This document shows positions 10,641-23,080 of a stretch of DNA of 64,000 nt, piece after piece. The notes beneath the pieces were generated by a model, which saw only the letters and a program-made list of their open reading frames with translations, made no database searches and was not told where the DNA came from. The position numbers and the translations under genes were made by a program. This DNA is from Asterella californica (taxonomy: Eukaryota > Streptophyta > Marchantiopsida > Marchantiales > Aytoniaceae): contig JAYKYS010000009.1 of NCBI GenBank assembly GCA_036924285.1, positions 6,572,001 through 6,636,000 on the forward strand, written 5' to 3'. Each line of letters opens with the position of its first letter. Within the stretch, counting starts at the first letter, position 1.

Positions 10641-13419
10641 CACTTCTGCGGACAGAAAAAGCGAAATGAGACCGGCAAGGAAGGTAACGAAAACTCCAAA
10701 TCAGACTCTTACCTAGATTGCGCTCACTACCCTAGCCAACTATATGTAGTTCCTCAACGCTAATGACAAATGGATGAGAAATCAAATGCTCGAGATTGTC
10801 ATTGTCCTTCACTGACAGTGAAATGTCAGCTTACTGAGTTTCAATCAATAGCCCACTCAATAGCCTCCACAAGCGGTTCAAAGGACTGAGAAATCGCACA
10901 GGTCCAGTCCGAGGGCGACCGCTATCAAGCAGTTTACAAAGCATAAACAATGGCCTGTGATTATCCGAATAAGGAACTGGGTGCTTGTGGAGGTCTTGGT
11001 GTGAATCCATACCTGGCATTTTAGCTGCCAGAATGCAAAACGATGTAGAGGTAGAACAAGCCGGTGATTGCCCCCTGAAGAGCTGACTTTTTGAAAGTTT
11101 TCCACCGCCGAACTGTTTCAAATCTCCCGCTTCGCTTGTCAGAAGCAATGCCGGAGGGATCCGTGCCTGCCAAGTTCAAGCCTCAAAAGTAAGTCATTAT
11201 AATCACTTACATAAGGGCACGGAACTGAGCCGAATTGGAAGAGATTTCGCCCCCGAGAATGCGAAGGATCGACATCACCTATGGACCTAGGAATGTTTTT
11301 GAAGGACTGTAAAATCTTGCAACTTGACCCTGGAATGTTTTTGAGAATCCGTCACACTGAAATCCTGAAATGTGAAATGTGAAAAAGCTTCTCAGATCTT
11401 GGATGAAGTCACTTCATCCAAAAAGGTTCCCAACTTTGATCGCGCGAGAAGGAAATGGATGCCTACGAATTCCGTCGTCAGCCCCTCTATTTCCTGCTCG
11501 ACTGCAATTGAAATCCTTTCGTATCTAATTGCTCAACCGAACTGAAACGACTTTGCTTGAGAGATCCTTCACATAGTAGAAATTCAGTCGACCAACTAAC
11601 ACGAAACTAGCAATCCAATTACTCCAACATCCATGGATCCAAGGACTGAGAACATCTCGTAAACGATGAATCTACTAACCAGAAGCATAGATTCCACCTG
11701 AAGACGGGAATCCCGTTGCAGCACCAACTTTTGAAGATGAGTGAATTCGAATGGTGTAAATAGAGTAGTAGAAGTTCATGATGAGTCGAGCCAGCGTTGT
11801 AAGTATGCTGTTCTTGGGACAGAGAGTGGGGCCCCGACTTCAAAAGTACCGTAGAAGCTTACGGCAATGGGGACGCGAGAGCGTCTCGGACATGGCAGAA
11901 GCACAAGCGGCCACGTAACGTCGAGGGATCTAATAATATTCAGAGTCCACACACCGTAAGATGCGGATCCACAGTATCAGTAGGTTCCGTCCTGGAGCTG
12001 CAAATAGCCCCCACTTTACGAATGAAGTCTTGAAGCTTCATTCACATGGCTTTCTTTTTCCTCCGTTTTTTACATACATCTGTTGTAAATGTTATTCCCT
12101 GTCACTTCGGTGTCATAGCGGATCATGGGACTATCCATGTGAGTCCACCACAGCCGGACCGGTGATAAAAAGCTGATCGGATCAAAAACTTTGTTAACAG
12201 TTTATAACAGCATTCATATCTAACCGTATCCGTAAAAGATTAGACCCATGATATTTTTTTTAGACGGCTGTAGACTAAACTTTGGGACACCGATCTTCGA
12301 TATGGAGATTTTCGGAACTGAAAATCTATGTATACTGATGTCCGAACTCCTCCGAAACCATTTAGAAACGATGCAATGAATAGCCAATGGGAGCCATCAA
12401 GCCTTATAAGGGAAAGAGGGACCCGAAAGATCAAGCAACCAAAGCTCCGAAAGGAGGAAGAACATTGGTGCTAAGTCGTGCTATCAATAGCTCTAAGGTC
12501 GCATATCGTTCCTAAAATATCGCACACTGGTAAATCAAAACTCCTGCATATAACAATTGTGCATGAAGTAACATCGTCTATTGCAATTGCTCTCTTGTGG
12601 ACCGCACCTGCTAAAGCTTTTTGTCGAGCAATGAAAAGTCAAAAGAAATAAAAAGTGATATCAATGGCGTCTCTCATGATAAGCTCTAGCACAATCTCGA
12701 ATAAAAATGTCAAACTCCGGGGCTGTTGATCCATATATCTCCAAGGCTAAGAAAATGAAGTGATGTCTCTCTTGCATACTCTTATACTTGATCACTTTCG
12801 CTGTTGTCGTCACGCATGCAGCCATCCTGAGAGATGAATGAACACATGTGCCACCACCGAGTCTCGTGTCGGATCCGTGACAATCACATCTGTCATTGAG
12901 ACCTGATCTTCTCTCATCATGTACCGGTCATCTCTCACTGATCCTTTCGTCTGAAGAGCATACCAACACTCTCTCCATATCATGTAATCGTTCTCTCATG
13001 CTATAGCAAATAGAACATCCTTGATGACATCATGAGTAACTATCTGCTCTCCATCGTGAGGACAACGAGCAAGGTGTCAACCCGAGGTGTCGAGCGAGAC
13101 ACTGCATTCGCAAGTGGATAGTGATGAAGCAACAGGTTGGACCAAGCCTAGACGAAACCTCATCATTATAGAGAAGATAGTCGGTGCGAGTTGAAACGCT
13201 CTAATGCAAGATCGAGCAATGAGTCAAGAGCATGCGGCCTTGCTCGAACTAGAGCAGAGTCGAGCTCTCGTGAGATGGAAGGATCAATTAAGAACGCATG
13301 AAGAATCTGCTGGAAGTGTTGTCTTGTCATAGAGGACTACAGTCCATGAGATCCATCGATAGCTAAGATATCAAATCGAGGATGTATCTCACGTGCCTCA
13401 AGAGTCAAACTATCTCTTG
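10641..13419. other. No recognised gene
   Basis: Only short open frames with no family resemblance are present. The first part should contain the promoter of the minus-strand HAD gene. No tRNA, transposon protein or clear tandem array was found. Confidence 0.4.
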
Positions 13420-14290
13420 GTATACATTGTCGATTCTTCTTCTTCTCTAAAAATGCAAGACAGAGAAATAAACATGAGCGGTCTGTAATCTGCACCAACC
13501 CCTCTAAAACGAGTCCCTGAATCTCAACCTAGATCCAAGACTATCAAAGCGTAGCTCAAAGCAAGAGAAACATCCATTGCTAATAAAAAGAGCTGTACCA
13601 ATGTCACACGATTCAAGCCCAAGTCCAAACAACGTTTATGTACAAGCCCTTAGCTAAAGCTAGCTACCATAAGGTGTACATAACCAACTAGATTTCTAAC
13701 GAACTCAAAAAGACAAAAACCGTAGCGAAGGAACCAAAAAAGTCAATCTGGGAACTTTCTTCTTTCATCAAACTGTCTTCAGATGTCGATAAGGCCTTCC
13801 TTCTTGACTCTGTTGGTCTCAAGAACTCCCAAATCCTACTCCCGACAGCCGAGATATCGTTGATTTTCGATTGCATGTGACCAAACCTCCAAAGCCTCCT
13901 TCTTGCGGCTTAGAATCACGCATATCGTCCAAACAAATCGCTTGATCTGAGATCTATCTTCTCTGGTAGATAGATCTAGCTACCCTAAACCGAACGAGAC
14001 TCCAAACAAGTTGTTTGGAGTTCTCTTCACGAAAGCACACAAGAAATTTGATCGCAAGAAGCAAAAAATTGACGTAAATCGACTTCCTGTGACTCAAACT
14101 CGCTCATCACACCCAAACCAACAATCCAATCCACATACGGTCTTCTCCTAGCGTAAGTGAAGACTCCCTGATCACATAGGCACCAAGAACGAAGAACTTG
14201 ATTCACTGATCGCGAAGAACAATGCATTTTATTATCATTTGCAAGTACAATCACCGAAAGCAACTAAGAGGATGAAAAGTGATACACACG
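13420..14290 (-). repeat. Dispersed LTR-like repeat L, copy 1
   Basis: The reverse complement matches about 22380-23000 and 62500-63370. Shared landmarks are GTAGCTAGCTTTAGCTAAG, GGCCTTATCGACAT, CTCGTTTTAGGAGG-like and TTTCTCTTGCTTTGA. The short open frame at 14263-14027 is repeat sequence (it recurs at 62560-62740), not a host gene. The copy stops near 13420, short of the terminus seen in the other copies. Confidence 0.7.
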
Positions 14291-14620
14291 AAATCCAAAC
14301 GGATGAGACCTCCAAAATTCATAAGAATGATAGACCAACCAACAAATGCATACAAATATTGATGTACTTCCATGTCAAACTAATCACTATATACTGAAAC
14401 CAGAAGTCTTGAACTGGAATATTAAGGAGTTATACATATCAAGAATTATTGTTCCAAAGTCATGAAATGAACCAATATTATATACAAATTCTTCATAATG
14501 TCTCAATCATTAATGTAACTAATTTTCAAGTCGTTATAATGATAACAAGAGAATCGTTCGATGAAAGGAAGAAGTCTTTACATCGATGTCTTTTTGACTT
14601 TTTTACTACAAATTGGACAA
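14291..14620. other. AT-rich spacer
   Basis: No gene is visible. It is AT-rich and lies between repeat L and a small repeat-containing open frame. Confidence 0.4.
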
Positions 14621-14884
14621 CTACTTCAGTTTTTTACACGATTTCGCTATATCACTAGCTACGTGGGATGCGTTCTCGATCTTCATTTGGATTAGAGCTA
14701 CTTGACCGTTTGAGCTAGTGATATAGTAAGCAGTGTAAGGATCGTGAGTTTGATTTTGAATACGGATTACGCTTCGTGTATTACTAGCTACTTGTGCTGC
14801 ACTCTCGACCCTCATTTGGATTAGGACAATCTGACCGTTTGAGCTAATGATATACTGAGCTGCATTCTTTAACTCTTCTGACAT
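14621..14884 (-). CDS. Small protein with two 30-residue internal repeats (hypothetical)
   Basis: An 87-residue open frame starting with ATG at 14884. Two similar blocks follow each other: YIISSNGQIVLIQMRVESA and YITSSNGQVALIQMKIENA, each followed by (A/S)xVAS. Many differences between the blocks are conservative (I/V, R/K, V/I), which suggests coding constraint, although a DNA-level tandem duplication of roughly 110 bases would look similar at first. No known family is recognised, and there is no signal peptide or transmembrane segment. It could be one exon of a larger gene or a chance frame. Confidence 0.3.
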   Translation of the reverse strand: MSEELKNAAQYIISSNGQIVLIQMRVESAAQVASNTRSVIRIQNQTHDPYTAYYITSSNGQVALIQMKIENASHVASDIAKSCKKLK

Positions 14885-15207
14885 GAAAGGTTAGAAATAA
14901 ACTGATATCCAGATCATATTGAATATTTTTGTTAGTAGGCTCTCACATTATATTTTTGGTAGCGTGTGAGTCCACACTGATTTACGGGTTATGTCTGGAT
15001 GTCTTTGCAACGCGAGGTCCATTTATCATTTAACGGTTACAGATAAGTTTTTCATAATAATTTAATATAAAATTTCTATAACACTTACAATGTCAATTTT
15101 TTCAATAACAAAATATGCACACTATTAGATGTACAAGACCGTGAAAATGATATTTGATATAGCCATGTTGCATATATATTCACCACTTCCATCTTCGGAT
15201 GAAGGAG
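14885..15207. other. Spacer before solo LTR
   Basis: An AT-rich stretch without a recognised feature. It ends in AGGAG (15203-15207), the left target-site copy of the solo LTR. Confidence 0.5.
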
Positions 15208-18200
15208 TGTGGTGCCCACAAATTTAGGATGCACGAATTTTTGAAATTTTTAAGAATAATAACTTGTTTGTATAACTGAAGAAGCGTTGTTACTTAAGGT
15301 TACGTCTTCCTTAACAGGAAGATGATCTTAAGAGCTGTTTGTAATAAGAAGTTGACTTCTTCGGAAGACGACTGTCTTCGGAAGAGCGTCTTTTCAGTTG
15401 CGTCTTCGGAAGATGAGAAGACGGCGAAAGACACCTGTCTTCCAGAAGACAGCGACCGCGAAGGACAAACCACGAGTTTTCGGGTAAGACAGTAGGTGTA
15501 CCTACTGGGGCGCACCGAATAGGTAGGTAGGTCAGGAAGACACCCAAGGTCGAGAACTCCTAATCTGCGGGGAAGATGCGTGAGGAAGCACATTAGGCGC
15601 ATTCAACTTCCCGCAGCACAGCGCGCTTGAGAAGATCGATTGAGAGAGTGAGCTTCACGAGCTAGCATTGAGAGAGGAATCGAGTAAGACATCGGGGTAG
15701 GAGAGAACAAGTTGGCAGCTAGGCGAAGGGTGAAATCGAATCGCTAGAGCACAAACAGCAGAGAGAGCGAAGGCGTTTCTGTGGAGCTTCCGAGAAGTTG
15801 ACAGTAGAGAGTGACGAGTAGAAGCGAAGGGGAAATCAAGGTGTGGACCGAAATTGACAGCAGGCGCAGTCGAGAGGGTCGCATTGGAAGCTAGTACAAG
15901 AGCCAGAAGCGCGCGGAGGTCGAAGGCAACTCGGGGAGCCGAAGAAGACTGTAGAGGTTCTTTCCCTTGTTCTTTCCCCTTCCCACCTCTTCTCGCCATT
16001 GTCTGGTACTCCCCGCGCTTCCTTGATTGTGTGCAGGCAGCCTGATCGATCACCCCCACCCCCCATTCTTTCTATTTGAGACATTGGGCGCTGAAGCGCT
16101 GCTCAATTTCTGTCAAGACATCTCCTTGCTTCTTCCCGAGCTCAATTCGAGCTTCCCCACTCCTAGTCTTCAAATTGGAGACCCCAACTATCAATTTCCC
16201 TACCCTACTACCTCTCTACCCCCGAAACTTGGAACATAAGACGATTCGGAAGATGGGAACATCTTCGGAAGACGCTTCTTAAACTTGACTGTCTTCGGAA
16301 GTCGACTGAACACAATTCGTATCAAGAGTGGATTTGCTTTGCTTTTGTGTTTAGAGAGACTTGGTACGAATCCTGAGAGGTGTGGTGAGTTGTTTTGTTA
16401 TTTCGAGAAGTTGGAAGTCGGGAACTAGGCATGTGCCTCCCGGTCTTCTCAGCTCCTCATCTTCCTAGAGAGACTAGAAGACTGGAAGGTTGGCAAAATG
16501 GGCGAGAAGACGCGAGGGTCCATTCGGATCTCTTCTGTCCGATCCATAGCAGCCGTTCCTTCTTCTTCCCGAACTTAGAAGAGAGTTGTGAGAAGTCTTG
16601 CTGGCAGAATCTGGAGGGAATGGTCGAGGGTCATGTCTTCTCATCATGCATCAAGCTTCTTCTGAGTGCGTATGAGAAGTGAGAAATCAGAAGAACAAAG
16701 TGCAGTTGTCTTGAGTCTGTTGTGAGGATAGATTGCGCGTAGGAAGACGAAGACAGGTGAGATCAGTGAAGGGAAGCCCGACTTCGGGAAGTCTTCCGAG
16801 AAAGACATTTAATCGGAAGCTGTCCCGAGTGTCTTCCCAGAGGTCACTGTCACCGCAGGAGCCCGTAACCATCTTCTTAACCTTTCTTATACTCTACTTC
16901 TCGCATATCTTGTATCTTCAGATAGGAAGTAGGATGTAATGCAAGGTGAGTTGTCTTCTTGGTAATCCATGCGAGGCCTTGCTTAGATAGGATTGTTTAG
17001 ATATAGCTCGGAAGACGAGAGCTATCTAGGAAGTACTGTTAGAATCCCGGAAGACGGAGTAGCTGTCTTCTGGAAGACTAGTTTTGTCTTCTGAGAAGTA
17101 GAAGCTAGACTGTGGGCATTCGGGAAGGACTGAGCCTTCAGCTCATAGTAGGTGCTTGTGTTTTAGTGCAACAGATCTTCCAGGTATGTCGATGCATCCG
17201 CGGGGCTTGGTGTTACCAGCGGCAGAATTGACCGAGGCCACTCCTTTCCTCAAGGAGTTGGGTCTCGACTTCTTCCTGTGGGATTGGAACCTCGCAGATC
17301 AAGGACTTCTGGAGGAAGTGTGGGCAGCGTTACCGCCGCGTAACCGTGTACCTACGAAGGCAGGAGTAGCTCGGGGAAGACCGTCTTCCTGGACTGAAGA
17401 CTGGTGGCGTAAGGCGTTTCACAGGCCTGAGTCCGAGAACCGAGGATATTGGTACGAGAAGAAGATCTTGCCTAGGATTGTGAGTTCGTGGCATGTACCT
17501 GGGAGCACCACCTGCCTTTTCGTGGAAGACAGGCAGGGGAGGAACGGTTGGAAGATAGAATCTTACCGGGAGCCGAAGAAGCGCCTCCTGGCGAAGTTAT
17601 TTTTGCATCTCTTTCCCAAGGGGAAAGCGCAGAAGACAAGGTACTTAGGCGATCAGGACGTGGAGTTCCTGGAATCAGTGTGGGATGACAGAGTACCCAT
17701 CTACTGGGGCGCGTACATCCACAACTACGTACAAACGGAGCTAGCATACTTGGGTACCCCGGCGGGAGGACACCTGACGCCCTTCCTCTGCTACTTGTAT
17801 GTAGCCATGGGGGATCTTAGGGAAGATCAGCTGGCAGTGTATGGACCAACGGAGCGACAGGAGGTGAAAGAGGAGACCTCGGAAGACGATGACCGAGAGG
17901 CAGCAGCAACGCCCCCTCCCACTCTGATGCCACAGCTGAGGCCCGGCTCTCACCAGAAGACGCTTCTGGTGAGGGAAGATGAGTCTAGTGGGTCGGAAGA
18001 CGCCACACCTCTGAGGAAGATGGGTCCCAGAAGTGTACCGAGGACACCCATCTCCCTCATTCACTCAGGAGCGGAGTCCGACTCGAAAGAAGACCTGCTG
18101 AGTACCCGATCGGAGCAGAAGACTGCTTCTGCAACGCTTGGGAGTCTTCCGAAGACTCCAGAAGACGAAGGATGGATGAGCGCTCCTGCTGCGATGCGAG

Positions 18201-20709
18201 GAAGCGCAAAGAAGAGAGCCGCTCCTGCCATGAGGAGTCTTCCACCCCGGAAGATGAGAAGAGTAGCTTCTTCTCGTGCGCAGAAGATGAAGGCCGTAGT
18301 AGTGGAAGAGGCTTCCTTGCCTCTTGAAGACGAAGTCGACACCATGGAGCGAGTGGTGGAGATGAACTTGTCTTCCGCAGGAAGACGACTGGAGGAGTTC
18401 AGTGCCTACTTCCAGAAGGAGATCCAGCCAGCTATGGAGTTGCTGGAGAGGAGAGCGAGGGCACATGAGAAGCCCTTACAACCTGGATTCGGTCTGCGCA
18501 CCTTGCTGCGACAGGGGGAGGACCAGAAGAAGACGGAGTCGTTGGAAGCTAGCCTCCGCACTACGGAGAAGCTTGCGGCCAGGTACAAGGCGGAAGCAGC
18601 CACTTCTGCCAAGGAGCTGGTACAACTTCGGAAGAGCAACCAGGAGTTGCACGCGCGGGTACAGCAGCGCAATCAGGAAGTCGCCCGAGTGCGGGAGAAG
18701 ATCACCGCCCTCGCAGAAGACGCCCCAGAAGACAAGATGTCTTCTGGAAGACAGGAAGACGCGCCGTCTTCCCAGGTATTCCGCGTGGAGGAAGCGACTT
18801 CCTCGGATCCCCATGAGGTCCCCATGGTCCCTAGTCCCGCACCCGTGCCTCAGAAGACGGAAGAAGCACCGGTCGACTCCGCTTCCCAGAAGACGCTTCT
18901 GTCTTCCGAAGCAGAAGCCGAAGCCGAGGAAGACGCAGCAGCAGCGACAGCAGAGCCAGCAAGAGACGAAGAAGAGGAAGCCACCTCAGTGACACCCGAG
19001 GTAACTGCAGGGCTTTCTAGCTTATCAGAAGCCGCATTAGGAGCTCCGATAGGAGCAGATCAGGTAGAGATTGCCTCCGTGCAATCTGAGTAGTTAGTAA
19101 CTCCATTTCCAAATATAGTAGAATCGAACATGTTATCTTAAGGATGGCAGTTTTCCCATGTAATATTAGTTAGGACACCATGTGGCAGCATAAGTAGCGT
19201 AGGAAGGACAAGGTGGATGACCAATTCGGGCAGGGGAACCGCTTGCATGTGAGGTGACAACCTCCTGTCAGCGCCTCTCTCTCCCTGGTGGTCGCCTCCC
19301 CTAGTTCTCATGGCAGCAACATAAGTAGGATAGCAGCGTAGGAGAAAGAGCTCTGCCAGTTCTGTAGAATTCTGTAGTAACTGAACATACACACCGATTC
19401 TACAAGCAGGTAGGCGAGACACATTAGAGCAGATACAGTCTTAGCACACTACACCCGTCGTTGGAAACATACGAATAGTCTTGGAATATACCGGAGGGGT
19501 CTGCATACTCGCACCAGCAGTGGGTCGAAGATGTAGATAGAGGTAGTGAACAGTCTAGGAGCAGGGAACGGCATCCTCGTGCAGTCCTGTTAGCTAGGCT
19601 GGTGTGTCGAGGAGTAGACGCAGGAAGTAGAGGGAGTGAGCTTCCCAATGTCATTGTGACTTCTTCTCGGGGAATAGATTGTGGATTTGAGTGCAGAAGC
19701 TTTGTCCATGTCTTCTGGATGGTGGGTTCATTGAATTCGCTCCCAATTGTGCATGAGAAGTGTTCTTCTTGAGTGGCGGTGACTGTCAGCAGTTGTGGAA
19801 GTGTAGCTTGACTCGTTCAATAGAGCACTTGGGATCTACGTACGAACGGTCTTCTGGGTAAGGGATCCCAGAAGGCAGAGCAGTCAGAGCAGCGAAGTGA
19901 AGAAGAAAGAAGCTTTCTTCCCGCAACAGAAGATGACATCCTCGAGTAGAAGACGGTGCAACAGTACTCACGTTTGTTGTCTTCCTCCCCAAACTATTAC
20001 AAGCAGGGATGGCTTGTTAGTCAGGATCCGGACTAGAAGCCTGTCGGAATCTTAATTTACTCTTTTCATCTTGTTTTCTCTTGTTTGGCTTTTCTCATCT
20101 TCCCTCATCTTCTCCCATCTTCCCCATCTTCTTACCTTCTTCTAGTGAGTTTCCGATACTTCTATTGAGCTTCCGTGGAGGTGGATGTCGTTGTAGTGCT
20201 GTAGGAAGACAACTTCCGTAGGCAGAAGCCTGGGAAGGCTACAGGGGGCATACACCCTGTGAATGATCTAACCCGTTGAATTGTGAGTGTGAGAATAAGG
20301 TGTAACGACCGTTGCTAGTCGACTTCTGCGAAGCAGGACAGCCTTCTGGAGGTGTGAGAAGACGAGTTGAACCCCCAGAAGACGAGAATAGCTTCGGGAA
20401 GACGGTATCGAGAAGACCGGAAGAAGCAATCTGGAAGCAGGAAGATCGTCTTCCCGAGCTTCTCTGTGAATAGTTGTGTGGTATTGTAATTGGTAGTTGT
20501 TTGTTTGGGCCCAGAGCACCATTTGGCGTGTCTGGAAGACGTGTTGTTTTGTGTGGTTTTGTGGGAAGACGGGATTTCTAGACAAAACCCGTGTGTTTGT
20601 GTGTTTGAACAAATCTTAGAACTTAGAGCAGCGTTACTTGTGCAAATCCTCTGTGGAAACGATATCTTGTATACTAAATGGGCAAAAGGAGAAATCATTC
20701 GTCACTACA
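15208..20709 (+). mobile_element. Solo LTR of a giant-LTR retrotransposon family (copy 1)
   Basis: The left end is TGTGGTGCCCAC and the right end is CACTACA, giving TG...CA termini with imperfect inverted ends. It is flanked by direct repeats AGGAG at 15203-15207 and 20710-20714. The two minus-strand relatives (27632-32900, 34189-39864) share both ends, and beyond the right end they continue into a tRNA-Asp-like primer binding site and gag. This shows that the whole 5.5 kb is LTR. No internal region is present here, so it is a solo LTR made by recombination. It is rich in GAAGAC/GTCTTC motifs and contains the accessory ORF at 17186-19093. Confidence 0.8.
17186..19093 (+). CDS. Coiled-coil accessory ORF inside giant LTR (copy 1, intact frame)
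   Basis: A 635-residue open frame. The ATG at 17186 is preferred; the frame is open slightly upstream from a TTG. The N-terminal half (about 1-210) is globular and aromatic-rich (LDFFLWDWNLADQGLLEEVW, then YWGAYIHNYVQTELAYLG and TPFLCYLYVAMGDLREDQL). It vaguely recalls plant-transposon accessory proteins, but I do not recognise it firmly. The middle is acidic and low complexity. Residues about 390-520 form a predicted coiled coil (ELLERRARAHE, LRTTEKLAARYKAEAATSAKE). The C-terminus is Glu/Ala-rich. Compared with copy 3 it lacks about 140 residues of the coiled-coil region. Copies 2 and 3 are broken. No catalytic motif is visible. Confidence 0.6.
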   Translation: MSMHPRGLVLPAAELTEATPFLKELGLDFFLWDWNLADQGLLEEVWAALPPRNRVPTKAGVARGRPSSWTEDWWRKAFHRPESENRGYWYEKKILPRIVSSWHVPGSTTCLFVEDRQGRNGWKIESYREPKKRLLAKLFLHLFPKGKAQKTRYLGDQDVEFLESVWDDRVPIYWGAYIHNYVQTELAYLGTPAGGHLTPFLCYLYVAMGDLREDQLAVYGPTERQEVKEETSEDDDREAAATPPPTLMPQLRPGSHQKTLLVREDESSGSEDATPLRKMGPRSVPRTPISLIHSGAESDSKEDLLSTRSEQKTASATLGSLPKTPEDEGWMSAPAAMRGSAKKRAAPAMRSLPPRKMRRVASSRAQKMKAVVVEEASLPLEDEVDTMERVVEMNLSSAGRRLEEFSAYFQKEIQPAMELLERRARAHEKPLQPGFGLRTLLRQGEDQKKTESLEASLRTTEKLAARYKAEAATSAKELVQLRKSNQELHARVQQRNQEVARVREKITALAEDAPEDKMSSGRQEDAPSSQVFRVEEATSSDPHEVPMVPSPAPVPQKTEEAPVDSASQKTLLSSEAEAEAEEDAAAATAEPARDEEEEATSVTPEVTAGLSSLSEAALGAPIGADQVEIASVQSE

Positions 20710-20829
20710 AGGAGAAGCACCACATATATAACCTTCAAAATTCTCAAAGACAACTCAGAGATTATGGAGGAGGCGATGAGAAATTCATGTCTGAATTCTA
20801 CTTTCTAGCTCGTATGTGAGATAGAAGGT

Positions 20830-21900
20830 CGCAGGCGACAAAAATTGACATAAAACTGACATAAGCGTTTCCATGCGAGCCAATTTCATCCAAAACTCCC
20901 AAATCGTCCGATGAAACTTCATATCGTCTTCAATTTCCTGAGAAACTTGACGTTCTGATCCCAATGGATCTAAGGACAGCAAGTTTGAACTCCAAAACGG
21001 TCCGAACAATCAACTGTCCTTCGCAGTCACTGAAATACTCCAAACTCTTTCCCTGCGTCTCAATTTCTCCCAGAACACACTCCTTGATCTACCTCTTCCC
21101 GAACCGTCTTAACCAATGCGTAACCTGCACAGATCTGAACCCAATAACACCTTGCGCGTTTGCATTGGACCCCCAAATCTCCCCAACCGTCCATCGACAA
21201 ATCATAAGTACAAGCTAATCTCTTAAGCTGCCCCCTTAAGGCAATCGCGTACGTGAAGGTTTTCACAAATAATGAACAAGCAGACCCCTTGCGTCTTTAG
21301 TATAGCACCAAGAACCGCAAATACCTAGTCGGCAATAGTAAGCTATGGCCTAGCTTGATTTTCTCATATTTCGAATCTCGTAACTTTACCACTAGGCGTC
21401 CAAATGAAGTAGACAAAGTGCCCATGGAAAGTTGATAATGAGCTCTACCAGTTGATGTAATGAAAATGAAGATCCAATGTTGTGTGAAAAGCCCGTAAGC
21501 TAGAGCCTAGGTTGATTTTCCTACCTTTTGAGTCTCGTAACTTTACCACTAGGCGTCCAAATGAAGTAGACGAAGTACCCATGAAAAGCTTACAACAAGC
21601 TCTACCAGTTGATGTAATGAAAACAAAAATCTGAAGTTGTGTAAAAAAGCTCATTTTTTAGTCCAATGACTGCTTTTGGAGCGATAATGACAAGTATCAA
21701 AAATATATTTCATGTAGGAGTCGATCCACGACACGACATCCACCTCCTCTAAACTTGTACATCCTCCAGTATGCACCAGAGATACCAACCAAGGAGTGGA
21801 TCGGCACGCACACTGTCTTGTCATCCCACTTCTCATCTTAGTCGACCTCATCCTTAAATTCACAACTTGATCGTCATCTTGAAGTTGCAACTCCATTATC
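20830..21900 (-). repeat. Dispersed repeat R, copy 1, with 157-bp internal tandem units
   Basis: It matches the reverse complement of about 61790-62500 and runs parallel to 39865-40307 plus 49184-49300. The block containing TAACTTTACCACTAGGCGTC occurs at 21381 and again at 21538, a period of 157 bases. Near 21725-21750 it holds an uninterrupted CGATCCACGAC, the empty counterpart of the gypsy insertion site at 40307/49184. In the 61.8-kb copy R follows a gypsy pol directly, so R is probably retroelement 3' sequence. Confidence 0.65.
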
Positions 21901-22379
21901 GACCTTCTTTTTCAACCTTCCATCCAATCACCTCTTATAAATCTACACATCTTTCAATATGCGTTCGAAGACATAGAATGAGTAAATCATCATACCATAG
22001 AAATGTCTTCTATCCACCCAGTAGAACCTCACCATCGAGATTTGTGACCCTAGTGTTATAGTAGACATCATTAGTCATCTCAATTATCATCATGTATCTT
22101 GATTGTAACCCTGTGAAGCCTTGATATTTCATTTTTGTTAATTAATTGACTAGTTATAGATTAAACAACAAGAATATGTAGTAAAAGATAGAGGATAGAA
22201 GTAGAGTAGTGTTAATTAGGAAGTTTAGTGAAGAAGATCTGCTCTTGAAGAATCAGTTGAAGTTGTGAAGTCAGTTTGGATGAGATTTCCTCATGAATGG
22301 ATTCTTGGGACGAAGAGCTTTCTAACGATATGTTATGCGAGAAAAACGGAGTCCGAATGACGAAGTTATCAAGGATTTA

Positions 22380-23080
22380 AGAATCGATGAAGTTGGTGGG
22401 GTATGACTTCTTCGTACTTCGGCCTATCAGAGAAGACGGATATCAGATCAAGCGATCCGTTTGGACGATGTGCGCAATTTTAAGCAGTAGGGAGAAGTTT
22501 TTGCAAGTTCGATCACTTGCGACCAAAAATCGACGATATCTCGACTGTCGGGAGTCGGATCTGATAGTTCTTGAGGCGAACAAAGTCAGGAAGGAAGGCC
22601 TTATCGACATTTGAAGTCCGTTTGGCGAAAGGAGAAAGTTCTTAGATAGACTTTTTTTGGTTTCTTCGCTACGGATTTCGTCTTTTTGAGTTCGTTGGAG
22701 TTCTAGTTGGTTATGTACAGCTTGTGGTAGCTAGCTTTAGCTAAGAGCTTGTACATGGATGCTGTTTGTATCATGTGATACTGGTGTAGCTTTTTTTGTT
22801 AGCAAAGGGATATTTCTCTTGCTTTGAACTACGTTTCGATAGTTTCGAGTCTGGGTTGAGATTCAAAGACTCGTTTTAGGAGGTTTTGAAGCAGATTACA
22901 GACCGTTCTGGTCTGTTTGTCAATTTTGTATTCTTAGGGAGAAAAAACCTGCAGTGTACATTGGGAATTGGTATATATTGCGACGTTCGTTCGTGCTTGT
23001 TTCTCTCTTTCTTGTCTCTGTTCAGCACACTACATCTCCACAGCCAAGAACCTCACGTTGTCGTGTGATGTGCTTTTTTA
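22380..23080 (+). repeat. Dispersed LTR-like repeat L, copy 2
   Basis: It matches 62830-63445 in the same orientation and 13420-14000 in reverse. Shared marks are GATCCGTTTGGACG, GACCTTATCGACAT-like, GGTAGCTAGCTTTAGCTAAG and, near the end, CACACTACATCTCCACAG. It encodes nothing convincing and is probably an LTR fragment, because it lies downstream of gypsy pol in copy 3. Confidence 0.65.

Noticed and set aside
14027..14263. 78-residue minus-strand frame
   Set aside because: It recurs with stops at 62560-62740 as part of repeat L, so it is repeat sequence.
15655..16084. 134-residue minus-strand frame and neighbouring frames in the solo LTR
   Set aside because: Equivalent positions in the other two LTR copies are not conserved as protein; treated as LTR sequence.
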